Below are positions 51,002 through 60,716 of a stretch of DNA of 64,000 bases, piece by piece. Within the stretch, counting starts at the first letter, position 1. Each line of letters begins with the position of its first letter. The notes below the pieces were generated by a model. That model ran no database searches, was not told the origin of the DNA, and worked only from the letters and a program-made list of their open reading frames with translations. Source of the DNA: Cokeromyces recurvatus (Eukaryota > Mucoromycota > Mucoromycetes > Mucorales > Mucoraceae); the NCBI RefSeq assembly GCF_025118155.1, contig NW_026251394.1, forward strand, positions 744,001 through 808,000, in the 5' to 3' direction. The position numbers and the translations under genes were made by a program.

Positions 51002-52118
51002 ATAGTATATTTATTTATGTATGTATATAATAGTTGAATCTGCATGTGAAAACGCAATTAGATATGTAAAGGTAGCTATTGCACAAACTTTAGATAATAT
51101 TGGTCATGGTCGTGGTCCTATTAATCATTTCCATCCATTAAGATGGTCCCCATATCAAGGGTAAACATATATAAATATATAAATATATTATTTATAAACA
51201 TTTAATAATTCACTTTATTTATAGTAAATCCTTTATTGAAGCTTGTAAAGAAACACTACCTAAAGGTCTTTGGTCTGATTTTATTGATCATCCTTTTGTT
51301 CGTGGAATTGCTGATGGTACACTTCCTATTGAATCATTTACGTACTATCTTAAGCAAGATTACCTTTATTTACAACATTATGCTCGTGCTGCTTCACTTG
51401 CTGCTTATAAATGTAAGCTTAACAATAATAATCATTTGTCATCTATATCTATTTACATGAAATGTGATTAGCATCTACAATGGATATGATTGGTCTTAAT
51501 GCAGCTATTGTTCTTCATATTACTAACGAATCACGTCTTCATTTGGATATTTGTTCAAAATTTGGTATTACTAAAGAAGATGTCTTGGCGACTCCTGAAA
51601 GTGTATTCAATTCAGCTTACACACGGTTTGTGTTGGATAAAGGTACATCCGGTGATATACTAGATTTAAAGATTGCTATGTTACCTTGTTTACTTGGCTA
51701 TGGAGAAATTGGTCTTAAATTATATAACGATCCTGCTACTAAAAAAGGTAACACGACGATACATGAAAACACAGGGAAAATACATATTGATACACACACA
51801 CACACACACACATATGTATAAACTTATGATATTATTATTAAAAAATATAGATGGAAACCCTTATTGGGATTGGATATGTCAATATGCGGCAGAAGATTAT
51901 CAACAAGCTGTTCGTACTGGTCTTGGTAAATAGATGAAAAAAAAAAAACTCTTTATTATAGATTTTTAATATTTTGATTTATAACAGCTGAAATTGAAAG
52001 ACTGGCTGATGAGTATATTTCTACATCTGCTGTACGCTTTAAAGACGTTTGTAAGACATTTGAACAAGCTACTCGATTAGAAGTTATGTTTTGGGAAATG
52101 GGTCTTCGTCTTTGCTAA
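50116..52118 (+). CDS. THI20-type bifunctional HMP/HMP-P kinase and TenA thiaminase II
   Basis: Thiamine pyrimidine branch enzyme. Seven exons, 50116-50171, 50273-50943, 51034-51160, 51225-51412, 51472-51747, 51851-51925 and 51988-52118, encode 507 aa. Residues 1-285 are a ThiD kinase: MTIAGSDSGGGAGIQADIKT at the start, VVVDPVMISTSG, ILTPNVPEAEFLL, ILLKGGH, and the anion hole NTHGTGCTLSAAL near 224. Residues about 295-507 are a TenA/thiaminase II domain: LWSDFIDHPFVRGIADGTL, SFTYYLKQDYLYLQHYARA, MLPCLLGYGEIG with the TenA cysteine, WICQYAAEDYQQ and a closing FWEMGLRL. The fusion is the yeast THI20/21 layout. It phosphorylates HMP to HMP-PP and salvages pyrimidine from degraded thiamine. The THI6-type gene lies 3.9 kb downstream on the same strand. 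No TPP riboswitch is seen. Confidence 0.94.
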
Positions 52119-52329
52119 ATAATGAATCTTTATTATCTCGAATTTTTATATTATCTTACATGATCTGTCCAATAAGCAGTCATTATTTAGAAACGTGGAT
52201 AGATTTTTTGGCAAAATAAATAATTTAAAACCAAGATGTGTATTACGATTAAACATTATTATTTTTTATAAATTAAAATTAATAAAGCGACCTATGGGCA
52301 CACAATATCTTTGTTATATTGGATTGCCC
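52119..52329. other. 3' flank of the THI20-type gene
   Basis: AT-rich 3' flank with no coding content, ending where LINE-like coding similarity begins on the opposite strand. Confidence 0.5.
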
Positions 52330-53273
52330 AAGTCAGTTCAGATTATGTGAAAAAAAAAGTATCTAAAAGCCCTCTTACGGGGACAAGAGGTAAAAAGGTA
52401 AAGAAGAGAAGATGAGAAAGAAAGAGGAATATTGCTAACAAGTTTAAAGAGACAACCAGTCGAGTAATTTCTTGCCTGGATCAAGAAGTGGAGGGGGGGG
52501 TAATTTGTCGTGTATTAAGTAATCCATTTCCTGTGAAATGGTACACATAACTGGCCAGCGATAGAGCCAGGCAGAAATGTCCTGAAAATTTTGGTACTTG
52601 CATGTGCAACCATTCAGTGGCGTGTGACCGACTAAAAGTGTACATGAGGATGATATGGGCAGGCTTTAGGTATTCCTCTGGGTAACCAACCAAGACGCCA
52701 TCGAATAGTTCGACTACGTTCGCTGTGTGTCATGGGTAACCAGAGTATCGGATCAATAATCAGATTGGGGCGGCAAGCGGAAAGCAAAACAGAGCGTGTC
52801 CCCTCACGTAGTTTCTGAAAACTCTCTTCAAGAAATTCTTGACGATGTTTTCGAAAGGAGCGTTGGTCTAACGGAATGGAGCTAGCGGCACAGAGTCTCC
52901 AACATGGTGTTTAAATGAATTTATACCATTGAGTGTTGAAAGCGGAGGCGTGAAGTTCGAGAAGTAATTTAGCGAGCAAGGTATCATCCGGTAAATCAAT
53001 AGCACGGAAAACGAACTGGGCCTGCAGAACGGACACCCTAACCTTCATTGATGGTTGGTTTATCATATGAAGTATCACCTTTACTGATGATCGACTAGAG
53101 CCACCAAATATCCGTCTTATGCATATGTTTTGACAAGGTTCCAGTTGTTGCATATCCTTTGCACTGAGTAAACTAATAGCTAGACTATATTTGAGTTGTG
53201 GTCGGACTATCTGCGTGTAGAAGCGAGTAGCGAATAAACGATCAAATCCCTTGTGGCAAAGCGCCACCTCCAA
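52330..53273 (-). mobile_element. 5'-truncated, degraded LINE (non-LTR retrotransposon) fragment
   Basis: On the minus strand from 53273 the frame reads VALCHKGFDRLFATRFYTQIVRPQLKYSLAIS, the end of a reverse transcriptase ORF as found in non-LTR elements of Mucorales. It continues with DMQQLEPCQNICIRRIFGG and SMKVRVSVLQAQFVFRA to about 52914, where it breaks. Past the break, short frames continue the same type of C-terminal region: RRLGWLP-like and PKPAHI, then SRSHATEWLHMQV (52481-52693). GC content is visibly higher than in the flanks, in keeping with foreign DNA. Stops and frameshifts show it is inactive. The limit near 52330 is approximate. Confidence 0.7.
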
Positions 53274-53430
53274 TGTGGTTGCTGCACTTTCATCGGTAAC
53301 AGCTTAAAGATACCTGCAGGTAAAAAGTCTTTACGAAAAAAAAATAGCAATTTTTTTTCTGAATCTCATCTAACATTCTGTCTCCATTTAATTCCTCCTT
53401 TGTCCCATTTTTTGCATCTGTATCACCCTG
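53256..53430 (+). mobile_element. Fanzor-element tail fragment, copy B
   Basis: Shares its sequence with the Fanzor tail at 10598-10745: caaagcg, cacctccaatgtggttgctg, agcttaaagatacct and ctgaatctcatct occur in the same order with a few substitutions and indels. No upstream Fanzor sequence adjoins it. Instead its left end abuts, or shares a few bases with, the truncated LINE on the opposite strand. Confidence 0.8.
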
Positions 53431-53880
53431 CATATTTGTGTAAACATGAATTATTAAGTTCCAGAAAAAAAAAATAAAATAAAAAAATAAAATAAAATCA
53501 AAAGATGCTAAATGTAGTAATAGCAGCTGAGTAGAAGAAGGTGAATTATGCGTCCTCTTTCCTTCAAAAAAAATAAAAATAAAAGTTTAATTGAAAGAAA
53601 AGGAGAAAAAGCAATTTTGCCTTACCAAACAATTTTACATAAAATAAGTAGTTTGACCCGTTTGACCCTTTTGAACCTTATTTTTATTTTATTGTATTTT
53701 TTATTTTTTTTTTATTTTATTTTTTTTTTTTTTTTTGCTTTTCAGGGCATTAAGAAAAATAGTCATTTATATAACCAAGCCACATTTGAGGTTTAATTTC
53801 TTTTTTTTTATACATATTTTATACATAATTTTTTTTTTTTTTAAAAAAAAAAGAACAACAACATTTAAGCTCTTTCAATT
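53431..53880. other. 5' flank of HAS1
   Basis: 450 bp containing A-rich (53464-53498) and T-rich (53691-53735, 53830-53842) runs. Small frames at 53548-53796 and 53735-53962 are low complexity. The T tract followed by A-rich sequence up to the ATG looks like the leaders of the other genes. Confidence 0.6.
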
Positions 53881-55644
53881 ATGGCTGAAGCAGTTATTCA
53901 AACTAAAAAACGTAAGCGTTCTCACGCAGAAAAGAGAGCTAATAAAAAGAAGCAAGAGATAAATCAAGGTGAAGGTAAGCCTGTAACAGAAGAAAATGAT
54001 CTTCAAATCGAAAAACCTGTTGAGGAGGAACAAAAAGGTAAAGTAGATCATCATTCATTTATAGATAATGAAAACAAAAACTTATATTTAAATTTCATGA
54101 ATAGATCATAAAGAGGAACCTTTGAATCTTGATTTCGAAAAGCTCGAATGTGATGAAAATACAAAAAAGGCTATCAAAGCAATGGGCTTTACTCAAATGA
54201 CAGAAGTACAGGCAAAGACCATTCCTCCACTTTTAGAAGGCCGTGATGTTCTAGGAGCAGCTAAAACAGGTTCTGGAAAAACGCTTGCATTTTTGATTCC
54301 TGCTATTGAATTATTGATTCGAAAGAACTTTAAACCTAGAAATGGTACTGGCGTTATCATTGTTTCTCCTACTCGTGAATTAGCTATTCAAATTTATGGA
54401 GTTGCTGAAGAATTATGTCAATATCATTCAATTACTCATGGTCTTGTGATTGGTGGTGCAAATAAGAAGGCCGAAATTGAAAAGTTAGTGAAGGGAGTCA
54501 ATTTGTTAGTTGCTACACCTGGTAGATTATTAGATCATTTACAGGTATGAAAAGAAAAATAGATCTAACTAATCGAAACATAATTAAAGATGTATATGAC
54601 TTATTTTTTCTTTATTTTAGAATACACAACGATTTATTTTCCAAAATTTACAATCATTGGTTATTGATGAAGCAGATCGTATTTTGGACATTGGTTTTGA
54701 AGAAGAAATGAAACAAATTGTAAAGATTTTACCTAAAGATCGTCAAAGTATGCTTTTCTCGGCTACACAAACTACTAAAGTTTCCGACCTTGCACGTATT
54801 TCACTTAAACCTGGACCTCTTTATATTAATGTAGATGAAAAGAAAGATACCTCGACAGCAGACGGATTAGAGCAAGGTTTTGTTATTGTCGAAGCTGATA
54901 AACGTTTCTTGTTATTATTTACATTCTTACGTAAGAACCAAAAGAAGAAAGTCATCGTCTTCTTTTCAAGTTGTAATGCAGTTAAATATTATGCTGAACT
55001 TTTGAATTATATTGATATTCCTGTCATGGAATTACATGGACGTCAAAAGCAACAAAAGCGTACTCAAACATTTTTTGAATTTTCTCAAGCAGAAAAGGGT
55101 ATTTTATTATGTACAGATGTGGCTGCTCGAGGTTTAGATATTCCTTCTGTTGATTGGATTGTTCAATTTGATCCTCCAGATGATCCACGCGATTATATTC
55201 ATCGTGTAGGAAGAACTGCTCGTGCAGGAGGTAAAGGTAAAAGCTTATTATTCTTATTACCTTCTGAAACCGGATTTTTGAAATATTTAAAGGAAGCTAA
55301 AGTTCCTTTAAATGAATTTCAATTCCCTGAAAATAAGATTTCTAATGTCCAAAGTCAGGTAAATTAATGTTATTCTAATAATTAATGTTAACTAGTTTCT
55401 TTTTTTTAACGTTTTTTTTTTCTTTTTCTATTTTCAAAAAAATTAGCTTGAAAAACTAATTGACAAGAACTTTTATCTTAATCAATCTGCTCGTGATGCG
55501 TTTAGATCTTATTTACAAGCTTATGCTACATACCATCTCAAAAAGATTTTTGATGTGGATAAACTTGATCTTGTAAAGGTTGCAAAATCCTTTGGTTTTA
55601 ATGTTCCTCCAAAAGTTAATTTAGCTATTACCAGTTCTAAATAA
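53881..55644 (+). CDS. HAS1: HAS1, nucleolar DEAD-box ATP-dependent RNA helicase
   Basis: Helicase of ribosome biogenesis needed for small and large subunit precursors in yeast. Four exons, 53881-54037, 54105-54544, 54621-55358 and 55447-55644, give 510 aa, the usual HAS1 length. A lysine-rich N-terminus ([16 protein letters not shown]) is followed by the Q motif [14 protein letters not shown], motif [10 protein letters not shown], Ia PTRELAIQ, Ib TPGRLLDH, motif II DEAD within [16 protein letters not shown], motif [42 protein letters not shown] and [11 protein letters not shown]. The C-terminal DUF4217 segment ([24 protein letters not shown], then [11 protein letters not shown]) identifies HAS1 among DEAD-box proteins. 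It sits between the two thiamine genes. Confidence 0.95.
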
Positions 55645-56039
55645 ATTATATTATCGTGAAGGAATTTTTTTTCCTAACTAAATACCTTTTTTAACTTTAT
55701 AAAATCATATCTGAATAATCATATAAAAGTCAGAGATACGCAAAAAAAAAAAAAAAAAAAAAAGGTTTCTCACCCCCCAACTTAAAATGTCTTGAAAGGA
55801 GGTTTGTTTCTTCCGCTCTTTTCTTCCTTCTCCCCCCCCCCAAAAAAAAAAAGTCCACAAGCTTAATAATTTTGTCGCTGCTCAAAAGTGTTGATGTTAT
55901 ATGATCACCTGGACTGAACAGAGTAATTCTATTGGACATATCAAAAAGGTTTTAAAGAATTATATAAAGAAAGATGCTGCTGCTGGATTATATTATATTT
56001 TTATTATTCGTATTTTACTATTTAGAAATTAGATAGATC
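55645..56039. other. Intergenic region between HAS1 and THI6-type gene
   Basis: 395 bp with an A tract (55742-55763), a C run followed by an A run (about 55832-55851) and a TATA-like site at 55961-55967. No gene is seen. Confidence 0.65.
55961..55967 (+). promoter_or_regulatory. Possible TATA box of the THI6-type gene
   Basis: The heptamer tatataa lies 79 bp upstream of the ATG at 56040. In such AT-rich DNA this may be chance. Confidence 0.3.
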
Positions 56040-57688
56040 ATGTCCATCAAGAGAATCGATTATTCACTTTACCTTGTTACTGATCGTTCGCTTGTACCTG
56101 AAGGAAAGACATTTTTAGGGCAAATTGAACGAGCACTCGAAGGTGGTGTGACGTTAGTTCAATTACGAGAAAAGGACACAGATACAGGACCGTTCATTGA
56201 TTTTGCCTTTAAAGTGAAAGCATTAACACGAAAATTTGGAGTTCCACTCATCATTAACGATCGACTTGATGTTGCTCAAGCAGTGGATGCTGAAGGTGTT
56301 CATATTGGACAAGACGATATGCCTCTAAAACAAGCTCGTGCCATCTTGGGTCCAAACAAGATCATTGGTGTTTCCTGCAACACGGAAGAAGAAGCTGCCA
56401 TTGCCATTCGTGATGGTGCTGATTACCTTGGTATCGGTGCTGTTTGGTTTACTTCTACCAAAAAGAATATTAAAAAGCCTTTGGGTATTGAGGGCGTGAA
56501 AAGTAAGACAAATATATACATATATATGAATATTTATATATAAAGGCAACTTATTTTATTTTTCTTTTTAGGAATTCTTAAATCCATAGAAAATAACCCA
56601 GTTCCTACCGTGGCTATTGGTGGTATTAGTGCCAGTAATGCTTATGAACTTTTGGTAGGAACAGAGACTGGTAAAATTCATATTGATGGTCTTGCTATTG
56701 TATCTGCAATTATGGCTGCTGAAGATCCTAAAATTGCATGCGAAGAGTTATTGAGTTTAATTGAAAAAGGGTTTGAAAAGATAGGTGTGAAAGCGAAGAG
56801 GACGGTGGAGGAAGCTCTTGATTATACAGTTCAAGCTGCAAAAAATGTGAAATCTAAAACACCTATGATTCATCATATCACAAGTAAGTAAGATTAGATT
56901 AAATTATGAACTATGATAAAGCTAAAACATACGATCTATTAGATTATGTGGTGATCAATGATAATGCTAATGCTACTCTCGCTGTGGGTGCATCACCTAT
57001 CATGTCAACCAGTCGTGATGAATTCGAGGATCTTGCAGTCATAAATGGGGCCATGTTGTTGAATATGGGTACATTGAATGATGTAAATAGTATGATTTTG
57101 GCAGCACAAATGAATGCAAGATATAAAAACCCAGTAGTATTAGATCCTGTTGGTTGTGGAGCAACTGGTTATCGAAAAGAAGTAGTACAAAGGTTTTTAA
57201 AGGAATGTAATTTAACTGTATTAAAGGGAAACGCAGGTGAGATTCTATCCATAGCAGGACTTGGAGGGGAGTCAAGAGGGGTAGATTCGATAGGAACTAG
57301 TGAAGAAGAAGTCATGGTGAATGCAGTCAAGACACTTGCTAGACAGAATAACTGTGTGGTTGGCTTAACAGGTCCGGTTGATTATATTTCGGATGGTCAA
57401 CGTGTCTTTGCTATTGAGAATGGTGATACATTATTGCCTTTGATTACTGGTAGTGGATGTATGGTATCTTCTGTCGTTGCTTGTTTTGTTGCTGCTAATC
57501 GAGATGATTACTTGTTGGCTACTGTAGCTGCGATATTAACCGTTACAGTTGCATCTGAAATGGCAGCTGCTCGTGAATATGTCAATGGTCCTGGTACCTT
57601 CCGTGCTGCTTTAATTGATGAGTTGTACAATATCACAAACTCACCTGAAAAGCTTAAAGAATATGCAAAAATTCGAGTCATTGAATAA
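56040..57688 (+). CDS. THI6: THI6-type bifunctional thiamine-phosphate synthase and hydroxyethylthiazole kinase
   Basis: Joins HMP-PP with HET-P to make thiamine monophosphate, and phosphorylates hydroxyethylthiazole. Three exons, 56040-56502, 56572-56883 and 56943-57688, give 506 aa. Residues 1-220 are a ThiE TIM barrel: DYSLYLVTDRSLVP, GGVTLVQLREKDTDTG, PLIINDRLDVAQAVDAEGVH with IGQDDMP, IGVSCNTEEEA, YLGIGAVWFTSTKKN and VAIGGISASN. After a linker (KAKRTVEEAL) residues about 248-506 are a ThiM kinase: MIHHITNYVVINDNANATLA, PVVLDPVGCGATGYR, LKGNAGEIL and the active-site loop ITGSGCMVSS, AAREYVNGPGTFRAALID. Both halves look intact. The same fusion occurs in yeast THI6. Convergent with the dehydrogenase gene. 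Confidence 0.95.
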
Positions 57689-57819
57689 TGATTTATAGTA
57701 TATATAATAATAATAATAATAATAGCATATATGTGTGTATATCATTAAATATAATAATCGACACTATTAGGATACTACCAATTTTAATTTATTATAACAA
57801 ATAAGTTTTATTTTTATTC

Positions 57820-58944
57820 TTATAACTTTCCAAGACGACTAGCACCATCAATACGAATAACTTCACCATTTAGCATACCATTTTCAATTATATGGCATAC
57901 GAGTATAGCATATTCATGAGGAAGACCCATACGCTCAGGGAAAATGGCATCTTTAATAATTTTAGCCTTTGCAGCTTCATTCATAAGAGCCGTCATGTTT
58001 GTCTCTATAAAATAAGGAATCATTTTTTTTTTTTTTAAAAAAAACATATACACGTACATATACATAGTTTTTTTTTTTTTTTTCTTTTTTTTTTTTACAT
58101 TATTAATCTCTAATATTTACCAAATATACCAGGAGCAATCGTCATAACACGGATTCCCACTGGTGCAAGATCACGAGCCATAGGCAAACCCATTGAATAG
58201 ACACCACCCTTAGAAGCAGAATAAGCAACTTGACCCGTTTGACCATCCTGAAAGGCAACTGATGCTGTGTTGATAATAATACCTCGTTCATTATCTTCAT
58301 CATTCAAGGTATCTTGGTTGGCCATCACTTGTGCTACTTGTTTACAGACATTAAAGGTACCTATTAGATTAACACGAACCGTAAATTCAAAAAGTTCCAA
58401 CGTCATTGTATGTGACGATTTCCCTCTACGAGCTATCTTTGCAGCTGTCGCAACACCGCCACAGTTGCAAACACCTGCTATATTTCCCCACTTGTTCACA
58501 GTCTTTTCCAAGGCAACACGAACAGCTTCCTCAGATGTGATATCGACTTTTCCTGGGCAGAATGCATTAGAGCCCAATGATTTGACTAATTCTTCACTAT
58601 TTATTTATTTTTTTATTTTTATTTTTTTTTTTAAAAAAAAAATGCATATCTATTTTTATATATTAGCTTTATTTTACTTACGCTCCTTCATCGTTTAAAT
58701 CAAAGATCTAATGACATTATAAAAACATGATTAGTTTCGTATATACATTCAATTATAAAAGTCAGATGCTAATATTTACAGCAACTTTAGCACCACGCTT
58801 GATTAATTCTCGAACAGTAGCTTCACCAAGACCACTTGCTCTATTTCAAATGTGTTTGAATTAAGAAATGTAAACTAAACAATTGTAAATGGTATATAGT
58901 TTTCACCCTCCAGTAACAATAAATGTATTTCCTTTGATTTGCAT
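57820..58944 (-). CDS. Short-chain dehydrogenase, HSD10/3-hydroxyacyl-CoA dehydrogenase type 2-like
   Basis: NAD-dependent oxidoreductase of the SDR superfamily; its animal homologue HSD17B10 is mitochondrial and acts in isoleucine and fatty-acid degradation. Five exons, 58907-58944, 58780-58840, 58682-58707 (26 nt), 58121-58596 and 57820-58004, give 261 aa. The nucleotide motif TGGASGLGEA is rebuilt over intron 1 (residues 11-20), followed by AKVAIFDLN. Catalytic residues are S near 153 (INTASVA), Y near 167 and K near 171 ([10 protein letters not shown]). The HSD10-specific end is [40 protein letters not shown] and [17 protein letters not shown]. The usual N-x-A-G of this fold reads CNCGG here. 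No targeting peptide is obvious. Confidence 0.9.
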
Positions 58945-59734
58945 CCCTCTCCCCCTTTTTTTTTTTCTTAACTATGAAGAGAGAGAAAAAAGAAATAATA
59001 ATAATAGAGTTAGACTTGTAGAAATAAATGCAATTTATGCTGACAAACTATAAATTCACATGTGATACAGCATCTCCTCCCTTTACAAATTATACATAAT
59101 ATTTAATAAAACACTTTCAGCAAAACTACTGGTAATCATTTGCAGCCATCTGCTATAGATACCCCTCCCCTTTTTTTTGGGGGGATTTGTCGCTAATGCG
59201 AGTTACATTTGTTAATTACTGATAACATATTAATAAGTTTTTTCTTTATTGACTAATGTTTTAGTAATTTGTATGGCCTTTTTTTTTGTTAGTCAATACA
59301 TGACAGAGAACGATAACTTTTTGTAAATTTAAAACCCCATTCGACATTTCAGGTACACTTTTTATTGTATCCATGCCATGGACATATTTATTGTTAATAA
59401 TTAAAAAATATGCTATCATATTGATTTACTTCAAGTGAGTTGAATAAAAAGGAGAGAAATACATGGAAAAGTAGGTTATATGAATGTATTATTTTGGACT
59501 GGTGGTCTAGGTAACAATTAGTATTTAAAACATTTGTATTTAATTGGATAACTAAAATCAACTAAAAATGATCCATAGTTTTAATAATTACTTTGTTACA
59601 CATTCACTAGGAGTAAGTAGTGGTAGTGGTAGTGGAGATTTAATAAACAATAAGTAGTAGTAAAAAGAATATATTATATTGTACTTCTTCTTCTTTTCCT
59701 TCTTCTTTTTCATTGTATCATCTATTAAAAAAAA
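58945..59734. other. Divergent intergenic region (dehydrogenase / unknown secreted protein)
   Basis: 790 bp of AT-rich sequence with a C run/T run (58949-58968), an inverted cccc-tttttttt-gggg stretch at 59164-59185, and TTC-rich leader sequence (59685-59711) before the next ATG. No gene is seen. Confidence 0.6.
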
Positions 59735-60654
59735 ATGAAAATCTGTGATACACTATTTATAGTTTCAATGTGGTGGATAATGACAAGCAGTTTACTACTA
59801 GTCTCATGTATCGATCTATCTGGTACTTTTCAACAAAAGGATATACATCGTTTTACTCAACTCTTGTCAAATCATTTATTATATGATCATTTCGATAAAG
59901 CCTATTTTCAATTATCAAAAAAGATATCATATCAATTTCGAGACGTTATTCATGTTAGAATAAAAACGATAGCAACAAGTAACGATGATGATTCGGTTAC
60001 TGATGATGCAGTGACCACTCCTTCTTCTTCTGTTCTTATTCAACCATCTATTGTAGACGTACAGATATTAAAAAAGCAATTAAAAGGAGCAGTCGGTTGT
60101 AAGTATTCATTATTATATGAACATTTAAAGGAGGAGAAGAAGAGGATGATTTTAATTCCATTTTTTTAATAAAAGCTTTCATAGAAGATAAGCTACCTAC
60201 GATTTTAGCAAATCGATATAATACGACGATTGTGCAACATTATTTAGAAGATTTAATCTATCAATATTGTCCACAGAGGCCTATTTTATATCATTGTCTT
60301 TTAGATAATCAAAAGTCTATTTTAAGGGAAATTCAAATGTTTATAACAAATGAATTGCAATCTATACTATTTAAAATAAATGAGGTTGATTTACCAAAAT
60401 TATTTGAAAAGACAAGAGCTCAGATTCAAGGGATCCTTGTTCATTTCAATCAGCATACAATGGATCAAAGACATCATCGTTTAGAGTTAAAGATTAAAGA
60501 AGAATCTCGACTAGATACAAATCATCATGTCAGTTATTATACTCGCAACTGGATAACACCAGAAATGATACATGAATTTATCTCTATTGTAAATCATACA
60601 GAACTTGAAGATGGATATACAATTCAACATTTTATAGGCTTATCCACCATGTAA
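59735..60654 (+). CDS. Predicted secreted protein of unknown function
   Basis: I do not recognise a family. Two exons, 59735-60098 and 60176-60654, join in frame (GTC GGT T|CT TTC) to 280 aa. The N-terminus MKICDTLFIVSMWWIMTSSLLLVSC is a good signal peptide, with cleavage likely just after it. The rest is soluble and helical: FDKAYFQLSKKISYQFRDVI, an acidic/threonine patch (SNDDDSVTDDAVTTPSSS), AFIEDKLPTILANRYNTT, YQYCPQRPILYHCLLDNQK with two cysteines, and QRHHRLELKIKEESRLDTNHH. The protein ends DGYTIQHFIGLSTM. It may be a lineage-specific extracellular or cell-surface protein; a role in defence or nutrition cannot be argued from the sequence. Convergent with the PPR gene, 62 bp between stops. 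Confidence 0.6.
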
Positions 60655-60716
60655 TACTATTTTTTTTTTAGACAAATAAAAAAGGGGGAAACAATCATTT
60701 ACATTATTTATTTTTT

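Noticed and set aside
53548..53962. Small plus-strand frames upstream of HAS1
   Set aside because: They are low-complexity translations of A- and T-rich leader sequence, and one overlaps the HAS1 start in another frame.
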